Positions 24,541-33,002 of a stretch of DNA of 43,990 nt are shown here, piece after piece (positions within the stretch are counted from its first letter, which is position 1; the number at the start of each line of letters is the position of its first letter). The translations under genes and the position numbers were made by a program. The notes under the pieces are model-generated. The model worked only from the letters and a program-made list of their open reading frames with translations. It did not search any database and was not told the DNA's origin. The DNA comes from Promethearchaeota archaeon (GTDB taxonomy: Archaea; Asgardarchaeota; Lokiarchaeia; Sigynarchaeales; SOKP01). Location: assembly GCA_019057775.1 (NCBI GenBank), contig JAHLWT010000089.1:1-43990 (forward strand), in the 5' to 3' direction.

Positions 24541-25401
24541 TTATCTTTTAGCTGGAGAAGCGTAACAATAGTGGCAGTTATGTTTGCATCGAAAAATTCC
24601 TGAGTAGCCCCCTATATCTTTGGATTTGAAACATCCACAATCTTTTCTTTGACCTGAATCCTTTTGTTTTGGAATCTTTTCCACAATTAATTTTTCTATT
24701 CTATTTGCATCTATACAATGTGCTTGTTCAATACCTTCGATGTCTAATAACTCAGGTTGACAGCACGCTTTCATTTGAATGCTAAGGTCATCACATACTT
24801 TTAACAATCTACTTAGAATCTCCTTTTTTTTCTTTAAAGAGGGATCAATTGGAATAAAACCTCTTGAATTCATTCTCATCTTAACTTTTGGGTAAATAGT
24901 TGCAAAAGAAAATATCATTTCCTCAACCCCATAACTAGCTACTTTCTCAATTATAAATTTGAATTTCTCTATATTGTTATGAATTTTATCTGATCCTTTA
25001 ACCCTATAAAAAATTATTGGATCATACCTATAATTAATAGCTTCCTTACTAAATTCTTTAATTAGCCATTCTAATTGTTTGAATCGTTCTTCGAGAGACA
25101 CACTAATATTATTTTCTAATATCGTAGGAGAATTAATTGTAAATTGAAAAACGTGACCCTTATAAGAATTGAATAGATTTAAGTTGCTTTTATATACATT
25201 AATCCATTGTGCGAAATTCTTACTCCACCACACAAAACATTTTACATCGCTTGGGCTTAAAGAAATTCGGCTTACTTGTTTTCGGTTAAAAGGATTAACT
25301 ACATCCACATATCCATCTGAAAATCTCTCTATTACCCAATCCATAAGAAATGCGGGTATGTCTGTTCTACGCGAACATGAAATTATAGGAGATTTGATCA
25401 T
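24541..25401 (-). CDS. DUF1848 family protein with C-terminal radical-SAM-like Cys motif
   Basis: A 286-residue DUF1848 protein (PF08902). The N-terminus IISCSRRTDIPAFLMDWVIE and VKCFVWWSKNFAQWI are family hallmarks. At the extreme C-terminus lies C-x3-C-x2-C (CKHNCHYC, Cys272, Cys276, Cys279) preceded by CGCFKSKDIGGYSG; this resembles the N-terminal cluster motif of radical SAM enzymes but at the opposite end. The role is unknown. The order suggests a permuted or independently evolved iron-sulfur site. The ATG at 25401 is well supported because the family starts close to SRRTDIPAF. Confidence 0.88.
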   Translation of the reverse strand: MIKSPIISCSRRTDIPAFLMDWVIERFSDGYVDVVNPFNRKQVSRISLSPSDVKCFVWWSKNFAQWINVYKSNLNLFNSYKGHVFQFTINSPTILENNISVSLEERFKQLEWLIKEFSKEAINYRYDPIIFYRVKGSDKIHNNIEKFKFIIEKVASYGVEEMIFSFATIYPKVKMRMNSRGFIPIDPSLKKKKEILSRLLKVCDDLSIQMKACCQPELLDIEGIEQAHCIDANRIEKLIVEKIPKQKDSGQRKDCGCFKSKDIGGYSGIFRCKHNCHYCYASPAKR

Positions 25402-25508
25402 TTTCGTATTTTTCTAACTAACACCAATAATTAAGTTAAAACTTCGCTAAAAGACTTTCTCCTTATATCTAATTTAATTTTTTAAAGCTTGCAATATTTT
25501 AAATTATT

Positions 25509-26528
25509 ATGATTCCTTCAATTGAATGGGTTGATAATAAAGTAAAAATGATAGATCAAACTCTACTTCCTCATAAACTTGAATTTCTGGAGTTTGATGA
25601 TTATAGAGATGTTGCAACCTCAATTAAAGTTATGAACATTCGTGGTGCTCCCGCGATTGGTGTTGCAGCAGCAATGGGAATGGCTTTAGCCACAATTGAA
25701 TTTAAAGAACTCCCTAAAGAAGAGTTTCTGAAGAAAATGAAGGAAGCTGCGGAAGTTATCAAAAAAACTAGACCTACTGCTTCAAATTTATTTTGGGCTG
25801 TTGATCGAATATGGAAAATTGTAGGTACATATCAAGATAATCCTTCTGATTTATCTGAAATTGTCATTGAAGAAGCCCAAATTATGGCGAGAGAGGATGT
25901 TTTAGTTAATAAAAATATTGGCAAAAATGGCGCAACATTATTAGATGATGGTGATACAGTACTAACTCATTGTAACGCGGGATCATTAGCAACAGTTCAA
26001 TATGGGACTGCATTAGCACCTGTGAGAACTGCGATTGAAGAAGGAAAGAAAATCTCTGTAATAGCAGACGAAACAAGACCAAGGTTACAAGGTGCAAGAT
26101 TAACTGCATATGAATTACAATATGATAAAATCCCTGTGAAAGTAATTTCAGATACTTCCTCTGGATTATTAATGAGATTGGGTAAAATAAATAAAGTCAT
26201 AGTTGGAACAGACAGAGTTACTTCTGATGCGGTATTTAATAAAATTGGCACATATTTAGTTGCATTAGCTGCTAAAGATAACAATATCCCTTTTTATGTT
26301 GCAGCACCAACATCTACTTTATCTCTTCAAGAAACAATAGATGATGTAACAATTGAACAAAGAGATAGCTCTGAAGTGAGTAATGTTCTCGGTAAAGTTA
26401 GAATTGTCCCTGAAGGTGTTGAGTGTTTGAATTACGCTTTTGATATTACACCCTTTAGATTAGTATCTGGAATAATAACCGAAGATGGTGTTTTTACTCC
26501 CAGCGAACTTTTGGAGAAGTATAAATAA
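25509..26528 (+). CDS. mtnA: S-methyl-5-thioribose-1-phosphate isomerase-like protein
   Basis: A 339-residue aldose-ketose isomerase of the MtnA branch of the eIF2B-related superfamily. The catalytic pair is present: Cys155 in LTHCNAGSLAT and Asp235 in VGTDRVTSDAVFNKIGTY. Other markers are MNIRGAPAIGVAAAMG (substrate loop) and AFDITPFRLVSGIITEDG at the C-terminus, which favour MtnA over ribose-1,5-bisphosphate isomerase. MtnA converts methylthioribose 1-phosphate to the ribulose form in the salvage of methylthioadenosine; in several archaea it also handles 5-deoxyribose 1-phosphate from 5'-deoxyadenosine, a radical SAM by-product. No other salvage gene is adjacent. The spacing to the divergent DUF1848 gene is 107 nt. 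Confidence 0.92.
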   Translation: MIPSIEWVDNKVKMIDQTLLPHKLEFLEFDDYRDVATSIKVMNIRGAPAIGVAAAMGMALATIEFKELPKEEFLKKMKEAAEVIKKTRPTASNLFWAVDRIWKIVGTYQDNPSDLSEIVIEEAQIMAREDVLVNKNIGKNGATLLDDGDTVLTHCNAGSLATVQYGTALAPVRTAIEEGKKISVIADETRPRLQGARLTAYELQYDKIPVKVISDTSSGLLMRLGKINKVIVGTDRVTSDAVFNKIGTYLVALAAKDNNIPFYVAAPTSTLSLQETIDDVTIEQRDSSEVSNVLGKVRIVPEGVECLNYAFDITPFRLVSGIITEDGVFTPSELLEKYK

Positions 26529-26552
26529 AAATCTAAATTTGTATTTATCTTT

Positions 26553-27539
26553 TTATTCTGAAATATTTTCTAAAATATTTCTAAGCTGTTTGATATTTTT
26601 AGTCGTACTCAGATTACGTCTAAATGTGGTCGAATTCTCAATGTTTTTCGTCAACCAAATAGCATTCCGTTTTAGTTCGATGAATTTAAATTCATCATTA
26701 CCCTGAGGATGTGAAAATCCAGTAAGATACTCATCTATACATTCCTCAAATAGTTGAATATTTTTTTTCATTTTATCCACATTGTTCTTAAATGGAATTT
26801 CTTTACCACCAGTTAAATAACCATGAATTTGATTGAAAATCTCAGGATTACCCATAGATTCCCTTCCAATCATTAAAGCATCAACATTGGTATAGTCAAT
26901 AAAATATTTAGCACTTAAACCATCCTTTACATCTCCATTTCCAACAACCAGAATCAAACTTTTTTCTTTTAGAATCTTAACAGTCTCTAAATCTATTGCA
27001 TCATCATAGAATTTGCTTTTCACTGTCCGTGCGTGGATAATTAAAAATTCAATTCCTGAATTATTTATTATATTAGCCATTTCTTCAATATTTATTGGTT
27101 TCTCAAATCCAGTCCTAATTTTAAGTGAAACTGGTTTAGATGAATACTTCACAGCATTTTCAATTAAAATTTTCATGTGTTCCAAATTTTTCATTAAGTA
27201 TCCCCCTTCCTTTGCTTTAATAGCTCTTTGAGAAGGGCAACCTGCATTTATATCTAGAACATCAAACTCATAACTTTCAAGATGATTGATTGCTTCTTTT
27301 TGAGCTTTAAGATCAGATCCGATTAACTGAATGCTGATTGGTCTTTCTTCTTCAATTTTAATTAATTCCCTTTCTATTGATTTTGGGTTTTTCTCTATTT
27401 TTTTAGTATACTGCATAGGAACACTAACTAATCCTATTTTTTGAAATTTTCTACAAAATCTCCTATAAGGCCCTGTAGTTACGTTTAGCATTGGTGCTAA
27501 AATATATCTATTTTCTAAATTAAGTGTTCCTAACTTCAT
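26553..27539 (-). CDS. tRNA-dihydrouridine synthase family protein
   Basis: A 328-residue FMN-dependent TIM-barrel protein of the Dus family. It begins with NRYILAPMLNVTTGPYRRFC, contains the catalytic Cys in INAGCPSQRA (Cys101), the flavin and substrate contacts VSLKIRTGFE and LIIHARTVKSKF, and GNGDVKDG...ALMIGRESMGNP that binds the FMN phosphate. Dus enzymes reduce uridine in the tRNA D-loop with NADPH; which uridine is targeted cannot be told. Archaeal Dus proteins are usually about this length. The gene is convergent with mtnA, with 24 nt between the stops. Confidence 0.9.
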   Translation of the reverse strand: MKLGTLNLENRYILAPMLNVTTGPYRRFCRKFQKIGLVSVPMQYTKKIEKNPKSIERELIKIEEERPISIQLIGSDLKAQKEAINHLESYEFDVLDINAGCPSQRAIKAKEGGYLMKNLEHMKILIENAVKYSSKPVSLKIRTGFEKPINIEEMANIINNSGIEFLIIHARTVKSKFYDDAIDLETVKILKEKSLILVVGNGDVKDGLSAKYFIDYTNVDALMIGRESMGNPEIFNQIHGYLTGGKEIPFKNNVDKMKKNIQLFEECIDEYLTGFSHPQGNDEFKFIELKRNAIWLTKNIENSTTFRRNLSTTKNIKQLRNILENISE

Positions 27540-27647
27540 AATTTCGATAAATTATCTTCATATATAGCCTACGGACTACAATCGTGAAGTTTTTTTATTA
27601 AATGAAATTACTATACTTAATTAAATCTAATCAATTCAACAAAAAAA

Positions 27648-28154
27648 ATGTCAAATTATCTTAAAGAATTTAATTTTGAAAGACCACCAAAGAAGATCAC
27701 TTTCTTTGATACCGAACCTTTAAGTTTAAACAGTGAATTTACTTTCTTCCATAATAAAACTAAATTTAGAAAGGAATTAACGAGACTTCAGAATCTATTT
27801 AAATCCTACACAAAATCTCCACTGATGGCATCTGCGATTCGAGATACCTATCTTAAGGAGGAATATACAGAAAAATATTTAATAGTATTATTCACCACCT
27901 CTGAATACATTGAAGAAACTAATAAAATTATTGATAGTCATAATGAGATGGAATTTAATCCAGGGTGCTTTTTTCTTGAAGCCACATCGAAATATATACT
28001 TCTCCTAACGAGAGATATGGAGGGATTAACATCGGGAGTAGACATGATGGAATTAATATTAAACCAAATCTTAGAAGACTACATGGTTCAAAAGAGATAT
28101 AATGAATATATTATGATCTGTCCATTTCAAATTACAGATTGTACTCCAGAATAA
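27648..28154 (+). CDS. Unknown protein, possibly a stand-alone GH20b-like domain
   Basis: A 168-residue protein with no confident family. The pattern near the C-terminus, FFLEATSKYILLLTRDMEGL followed by TSGVDMMELILNQIL, resembles the small alpha/beta domain (GH20b type) that precedes the catalytic barrel in hexosaminidases and related glycosidases, where a strand, a buried strand with D-x-x-G, and a G-v-x-x-L-x-x-L-L helix follow each other. The opening PPKKITFFDTEPLSLNS also fits the start of that domain. No catalytic domain is attached. It lies tail to tail with the alpha-glucan phosphorylase gene. The ATG at 27648 has no earlier alternative. The function remains unknown. Confidence 0.6.
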   Translation: MSNYLKEFNFERPPKKITFFDTEPLSLNSEFTFFHNKTKFRKELTRLQNLFKSYTKSPLMASAIRDTYLKEEYTEKYLIVLFTTSEYIEETNKIIDSHNEMEFNPGCFFLEATSKYILLLTRDMEGLTSGVDMMELILNQILEDYMVQKRYNEYIMICPFQITDCTPE

Positions 28155-28202
28155 GGAAAAAATCACTAAATAAATAAAATTAGAAAAATTATAATTAGTT
28201 AA

Positions 28203-29921
28203 TTATTCGGAAAAGGCCCAAGGTCTCTGTCTTTTTAATTTATACGCTTTCTCTGCATATTCCTCAATCATTCTATGAGTATTGAAATAGGCAGCTAATG
28301 CTATAGCATTCTTCTGCATAAAGATCCATTGATCATGATCCATATATTGGGGAATAATTTTTTCAGCCAAAATCTCATAGATCACATTTGAATCAATATC
28401 CCAGTTATTTGAAACACCCGGATCTTCTGGATTAGAATCATCAGGTCCTATAGCCCATCCTGCTAACCGATTCATTTTATAACCCTCAAGCCACCAACCA
28501 TCCAGTACAGAAAAATTTGGAACACCATTTAACGACGCTTTCATTCCACTAGTACCACTTGCTTCTCGATATCTATTAGGCGTATTAAGCCAGACATCAA
28601 CACCGGAAACAAGCATTTGAGCTAAATCCATGTTATAATTTTCCATCACCACGACTTTTACTCCGTAATTATCGTAAAGATAATCACCTGCTTCAAATAT
28701 TTTTTTGATCATATCTTTTCCCATAGTGTCTTTAGGATGTGCTTTCCCTGCAAAGATAAACTGTACGTTATTTTTGCACACTTTACCCAACCTATCAATA
28801 TCATGGAAAATTAGTGTTGCTCTCTTGTAAGTAGCAAAACGTCTGGCAAAGCCAATGGTAATTAACTCCTCGTCTAATAAATTCCAACTATGTCCCTTTT
28901 GATAACTAATCAAATTAAACTTGTTCTCAATGTGGGCATCGAATACATCTAAATCATCAAGTTCAATAGCATTTTCAAGAATTTTGGGATTAGTTCTCCA
29001 ATCAGGCCACTTTCTCCCAAACATTTTCCTAAATGGTTTGCTTATCCAGAACGGATGGTGTATACCATTAGTTATTGAATCAATCTCATATTGTGGAAAC
29101 ATTTTTCTTGAAATGGCACCGTGTTTTTTCGCGACTCCATTTCTATATCTCGAAAGAGCCATTCCTAAGTGAGTCATGTTGAATTCTCCATTATCATCAG
29201 CAAGTTTTCTAATTTCAGGAGGCATTCTATTGCCAAAGACTTTGTCGACTAAATCTTGTTTGAAACGATCATGACCAGCAGGTACGGGTGTATGGGTTGT
29301 AAAAACCACTTTTTCTTTTACTTTTTCAATGCTTCCTAATTGATTATACAATTCTAAAGTAGAAAAGGAACCATGTCCCTCATTTAGATGGTATGTCTTA
29401 ATATTATCGTATCCCAAGGATTCCAGAAGTTTTACACCTCCAATTCCCAAAATCTGTTCTTGAACAATACGATTCCATCGAGAAGTCGAATCATATAGAG
29501 ACCCCGTCATTTTTTTCATCCACTCTTCATTTCCAGCAATATCAGTAGTTAAAAGATAAATTGGAAGTATATGGCCCGATTGTCCTATTACGCGATAAAG
29601 CCAGGCGCTCACTAAAATATCTTTGTCCTCAATCTTCATTATAATTGGTTTTTCAACCTTATCAAACTCATAATAAAAGTTCCATGCAATCTCCTTTTCC
29701 TTTTGTTCCCCAAATTCATTATAAAATTGATAAAAATACCCTGAACTGTAGCATAAACAAATTCCTACCATAGGAATCTCTAGATCAGCCGCTGATCTAA
29801 CGGTATCTCCAGATAATACCCCTAAACCGCCACTATATGTTGGGATATTACTATCGAGAGCAATCTCCATCGATATATATGCTACTGATGTATTTTTTTT
29901 CATTTCTTCGTCGATTTCCAT
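28203..29921 (-). CDS. glgP: Short-type alpha-glucan (glycogen) phosphorylase
   Basis: A 572-residue GT35 phosphorylase of the short archaeal/bacterial type. The N-terminus has SVAYISMEIALDSNIPTYSG and GGLGVLSGDTVRSAADL, typical of this subgroup. HLNEGHGSF and THTPVPAGHDRF follow. The PLP lysine is Lys461 in EASGTSGMKASLNG, and NFSVLDGWWLEGY lies directly after it. It releases glucose 1-phosphate from alpha-1,4-glucans with phosphate. No glycogen synthase or debranching gene is in the window. A minus-strand box A overlaps inverted repeats about 60 nt before the start. M1 and M7 are both possible starts. Confidence 0.93.
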   Translation of the reverse strand: MEIDEEMKKNTSVAYISMEIALDSNIPTYSGGLGVLSGDTVRSAADLEIPMVGICLCYSSGYFYQFYNEFGEQKEKEIAWNFYYEFDKVEKPIIMKIEDKDILVSAWLYRVIGQSGHILPIYLLTTDIAGNEEWMKKMTGSLYDSTSRWNRIVQEQILGIGGVKLLESLGYDNIKTYHLNEGHGSFSTLELYNQLGSIEKVKEKVVFTTHTPVPAGHDRFKQDLVDKVFGNRMPPEIRKLADDNGEFNMTHLGMALSRYRNGVAKKHGAISRKMFPQYEIDSITNGIHHPFWISKPFRKMFGRKWPDWRTNPKILENAIELDDLDVFDAHIENKFNLISYQKGHSWNLLDEELITIGFARRFATYKRATLIFHDIDRLGKVCKNNVQFIFAGKAHPKDTMGKDMIKKIFEAGDYLYDNYGVKVVVMENYNMDLAQMLVSGVDVWLNTPNRYREASGTSGMKASLNGVPNFSVLDGWWLEGYKMNRLAGWAIGPDDSNPEDPGVSNNWDIDSNVIYEILAEKIIPQYMDHDQWIFMQKNAIALAAYFNTHRMIEEYAEKAYKLKRQRPWAFSE

Positions 29922-29975
29922 TTTCTTTCACAAAATATTAATGTTTTTTTATTCGAAATATATCGTTTTTTGGAA

Positions 29976-30016
29976 TTTTATATATTACTTGTAATATCCA
30001 TAATATAAAATATTAT
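29976..30016 (-). promoter_or_regulatory. Phosphorylase promoter with two inverted repeats
   Basis: On the minus strand AATATATAAAA (29976-29986) is a good box A about 60 nt before the ATG. Directly upstream lie ATATTAC-TT-GTAATAT (29982-29997) and ATAATAT-AAA-ATATTAT (30000-30016). The first overlaps the box A/BRE position, where an archaeal repressor would block TFB/TBP. In DNA this AT-rich such repeats can also arise by chance. Confidence 0.35.
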
Positions 30017-30212
30017 CTCTGCATTCAATTTTTCTAACTTGTTAAACCATATATATATATTCTCTAAATTTCAAAGGTATTCATGATGAAAAGTCAATAA
30101 AAGAAGACACTTCAAGACTTTAAATATTTATTTTTTTCTGTGCATGAATTTTTGATGACTGAATTCAAAACACTTAAATTAATAGTCAATATATGATTAT
30201 TGATTAAATTTA

Positions 30213-30542
30213 ATGAGCTTATCTGACAGGTATCACGTTAGTTTTGATGAGAATTATGTTTTTCGCGAGGTAAATCCTCCCAACGGAGAAAATTGGAAGG
30301 ACCAACTTCTATGGAAAGATATTATTAGAGTTTGTTTTAAGCCTGGGGATCTTTTTACTTCCGATGAACTATATATTTTTACAGATAAGCGTCCTGAAAG
30401 CTATGTATTTCCAATAGAAGCTGATGGGGGTTCTCAACTTTGGAATGAAATCATTGAGCGAGAACTGTTTAGTGCTGGCCTGGCGATTAAGGTTGCAACG
30501 TCTACTGATGGAATTTACTGTTGGCCTGAACCTGATAAATAA
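30213..30542 (+). CDS. Conserved small protein of unknown function
   Basis: A 109-residue soluble protein. It begins RYHVSFDENYVFREVNPPNG and contains WKDIIRVCFKPGDLFTSDEL, YIFTDKRPESYVFPIEADGG and a final YCWPEP. I recall similar short uncharacterised proteins in bacteria with the same order of motifs (a strand-rich fold with W..I.RVCF, S-D-x-x-Y-x-F and E-A-x-G-G-S), but I cannot name a family. It has no membrane segment and no metal motif. The upstream 291 nt contain box A candidates near 30115 and 30173. It precedes the MFS gene on the same strand by 153 nt, so cotranscription is uncertain. Confidence 0.75.
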   Translation: MSLSDRYHVSFDENYVFREVNPPNGENWKDQLLWKDIIRVCFKPGDLFTSDELYIFTDKRPESYVFPIEADGGSQLWNEIIERELFSAGLAIKVATSTDGIYCWPEPDK

Positions 30543-30695
30543 ATCAGAAAAACACAAAAAAAAAGAATTCAATCTATTAATCACACATATTTTACTCTTG
30601 AAAAAATCATATTGAATTATTTACATATTATTTTAAATAAATTTATATAAGCCAATATCTTAAGTATTTTATAAAATTTTCAAAGTGAATACTTT

Positions 30696-31994
30696 TTGGA
30701 GATACAAGCGAATAACAGAACATTTAGGAACTACCTTGTTTTTTGGATTGGTCAAGTATTTTCAATTTTTGGCTCAAGTGTAATATTTTTTGTATTAGTG
30801 TGGTGGATAACTGATACTACACAAGATCCCGTCTTAATTTCAGTTGCTAGTTTTACATATTTTATCCCAATGATCATTATATCACCGATCGCAGGTATTG
30901 TTGCAGATCGGTACGATAGAAAAAAAGTGATATTATTAGCAGACTCACTTCAAGCATTTTCGACTTTTTTTATGATTATAGCCTTTATGTTTAATTTGAT
31001 GCAATTTTGGGTATTATTAATTTTTATCGCAATGCGAAGCGTTTGTCAAACATTTCATATGCCAACTGCGAATGCAATTATTCCAACTATGGTTCCAAAA
31101 GAAAAATTAAGCAGAATCAATGGTATTAATTTCCTATTTACAAGTTTTGCCAATGTGATTGGGCCGGTGGTCGGTGGCTTTTTATTAATATTTTTCACAG
31201 TTCAACAAGCTCTATGGATCGATATTATAACTTTTTTAATAGCCTTAATCCCATTATTACTAATTCATATACCAAGTGTAAAAAAGCTTGATGATGAACA
31301 TGAGACAGAATCTTTTAGGTCTGCATTTAAAGGTGGTATAAAGGTAATTAATAGCATACCTGGACTCCTTAGTATGATGATTGCTTTTATGATTCTCAAC
31401 TTTTTAGTGCAACCACAAGGTACATTACTAGCTTATTTTATAAGAGTTGATCATGGAGGATCTGTATTAGATTTTTCGCTTATTTCAATGTTTTTTAATA
31501 TTGGTATGGTTATTGGGGGGATTTTTACATCATTAAAGAAAAATTGGAAACATAAAATGCGAATGATAGTTGTCGCTTATATTATTATGGGTATAGGAAA
31601 TATATTAGTAGCAACAGCTCCTCGAGGAAACTTTCCACTAATAATGTTTTATAGTTCTATGATAGGTCTTGCTGCTCCGTTAATTAATTCACTCTATTTT
31701 ACAATTATCCATCATAAAGTACCTCAAGATAAAGTAGGAAGGGTTATTTCAATTGATATGACATTATCTTTTATTGCTATGCCAATGGGAACGATATTAT
31801 CAGGTCCATTAGCAAAAATTATGGGAACTCCTAATTTATTTGTCATGAGCGCTATTTTAAGCCTTACAACTATAAATTTATTTTATATTTTTTCTAATAT
31901 TCGAGCTCTTGATGCCATAGAAGAAAATGAAGCACGTGACAATAATTCAAATAAGAAGGAATTGGATATTAAAAAGAAGTCATCAAGTAATTAA
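30696..31994 (+). CDS. MFS exporter (MFS_3/macrolide-efflux type), copy 1
   Basis: A 432-residue major facilitator with twelve predicted helices. The loop between TM2 and TM3 has the family signature GIVADRYDRKKVILLADSLQ, and later NGINFLFTSFANVIGPVVGG and PQDKVGRVISI are typical of the MefA-like MFS_3 group. It probably exports a drug-like or lipid-like compound by proton antiport. The start is a TTG at 30696: an in-frame TAA lies 24 nt upstream, and the alignment with the paralogue at 42491 begins at the first residue in both. The C-terminus ends in a charged Lys/Asn/Ser tail. T7 at 32016-32022 follows the stop. Confidence 0.92.
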   Translation: MEIQANNRTFRNYLVFWIGQVFSIFGSSVIFFVLVWWITDTTQDPVLISVASFTYFIPMIIISPIAGIVADRYDRKKVILLADSLQAFSTFFMIIAFMFNLMQFWVLLIFIAMRSVCQTFHMPTANAIIPTMVPKEKLSRINGINFLFTSFANVIGPVVGGFLLIFFTVQQALWIDIITFLIALIPLLLIHIPSVKKLDDEHETESFRSAFKGGIKVINSIPGLLSMMIAFMILNFLVQPQGTLLAYFIRVDHGGSVLDFSLISMFFNIGMVIGGIFTSLKKNWKHKMRMIVVAYIIMGIGNILVATAPRGNFPLIMFYSSMIGLAAPLINSLYFTIIHHKVPQDKVGRVISIDMTLSFIAMPMGTILSGPLAKIMGTPNLFVMSAILSLTTINLFYIFSNIRALDAIEENEARDNNSNKKELDIKKKSSSN

Positions 31995-32015
31995 GAAAAG
32001 TTGATTTGATAACTC

Positions 32016-32022
32016 TTTTTTT
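32016..32022 (+). terminator. T7 run after MFS copy 1
   Basis: Seven T residues, 22 nt after the MFS stop, form a likely archaeal terminator. An imperfect 18-bp palindrome (GTTTGAACATGTTTAAAC, 32036-32053) follows between the two convergent genes. Confidence 0.45.
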
Positions 32023-32109
32023 AGTAATTGACAGTTGTTTGAACATGTTTAAACATAATTTTTCAATTCCCTAGTATCACTTAATATAAAAAAAATAAGA
32101 GAGAATAAT

Positions 32110-32118
32110 AAAAAAAAA
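32110..32118 (-). terminator. T9 run after the UlaG-like gene (minus strand)
   Basis: Nine A on the plus strand lie immediately beyond the stop codon of the minus-strand hydrolase gene, and a second A8 run lies at 32088-32095. Both read as T runs on the coding strand and fit termination. Confidence 0.45.
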
Positions 32119-32121
32119 GAA

Positions 32122-32778
32122 TTAAATTTGTAACGGTTTACCTTTTTCTTCTAAAATTTCCACTTTAATATTCGGGTCTTTTTTCTCCATGATTTCCTTA
32201 AATTCACTTAAATCTTTGCCCCAATTATGCATTGGGATAACTATTTCCGGTTTGACATCCGCAGCTGAATCTGCAGCTTCGTTAAAATCCATTGTATATG
32301 TTCCACCGCACGGCATCATAGCAACAGTTATGTTCTGGCTTGCTAATTCCTTCATTTCAGGAATTCTCTCAGTGTCCCCCGCATGGTATATACTTTTATC
32401 TCCAGATCTCACAATTATTCCCGCCCACTTATTATGTTTAGGATGGTTTGGTTTTTTAATATTATACGCTGGTATTAACTCGATTGAGAGATCTTTATAG
32501 TCAAAGGAATCTCCAAATTTTAATGTTTGACCGTTAAATTTTTGTAAACTACTGGCAATACTCTCAGGACCTAACACAACGGTATCTTCTGTTGCTATCT
32601 TCTTAATATCACCTCTAGAAAAGTGGTCGCCATGATCATGTGTCGAAACAACTATGTCTGCTTTTTCTTCATCCTTTTTAAGCTGGTAAGGATCTAAATA
32701 TATTATTCTACCACTAAAAGTTTTTATCTTAAATGCTGCATGACCTAACCACGTAATTTCAAATTGATAATCCTCCAT
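32122..32778 (-). CDS. UlaG-like metallo-beta-lactamase-fold hydrolase
   Basis: A 218-residue metal-dependent hydrolase of the MBL fold, UlaG-like branch. It shows ITWLGHAAFKIK at the start, the metal motif STHDHGDHFS (H-x-H-x-D-H), GDTERI and IPMHNWG with the later metal ligands. Members hydrolyse lactones or phosphodiesters; this one has no defined substrate. The frame extends to a GTG at 32787, but that codon is part of the Shine-Dalgarno-like GAGGTG (32785-32790), which lies 6 nt before the ATG at 32778; the ATG is therefore the start. The gene is convergent with MFS copy 1 and lies downstream of the beta-helix gene on the same strand. Confidence 0.92.
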   Translation of the reverse strand: MEDYQFEITWLGHAAFKIKTFSGRIIYLDPYQLKKDEEKADIVVSTHDHGDHFSRGDIKKIATEDTVVLGPESIASSLQKFNGQTLKFGDSFDYKDLSIELIPAYNIKKPNHPKHNKWAGIIVRSGDKSIYHAGDTERIPEMKELASQNITVAMMPCGGTYTMDFNEAADSAADVKPEIVIPMHNWGKDLSEFKEIMEKKDPNIKVEILEEKGKPLQI

Positions 32779-32784
32779 TAGGTT

Positions 32785-32790
32785 CACCTC
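32785..32790 (-). promoter_or_regulatory. Ribosome binding site GAGGTG
   Basis: GAGGTG on the minus strand lies 6 nt before the ATG at 32778 and decides the start of the UlaG-like gene against the GTG contained in the site itself. Confidence 0.65.
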
Positions 32791-32971
32791 TTTGGTAATT
32801 ATAATTCATGTATATTTTATAATTATGATTCAATGCCTTATAATAATAATGTAAAATAGATGGATTCTGAATATAGGACTATTATCTTTAGAATAAAATC
32901 TGATTCTACCTATTAAAGATACCTTCTCTCTAAATTGTTTTAAAAATCGCCAATTTAAGGTAAAACAAATT

Positions 32972-32979
32972 AAAAAAAA
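32972..32979 (-). terminator. T8 run after the large beta-helix gene
   Basis: Eight A on the plus strand (T8 on the coding strand) lie 23 nt after the stop codon of the 1359-residue protein. Confidence 0.45.
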
Positions 32980-33002
32980 GAAAGAATTAAGTTAATTATA
33001 AA

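Noticed and set aside
32036..32053. Imperfect palindrome GTTTGAACATGTTTAAAC between convergent genes
   Set aside because: It is possibly part of a bidirectional terminator, but it has one mismatched pair, is AT-rich, and has no second copy that I noticed.
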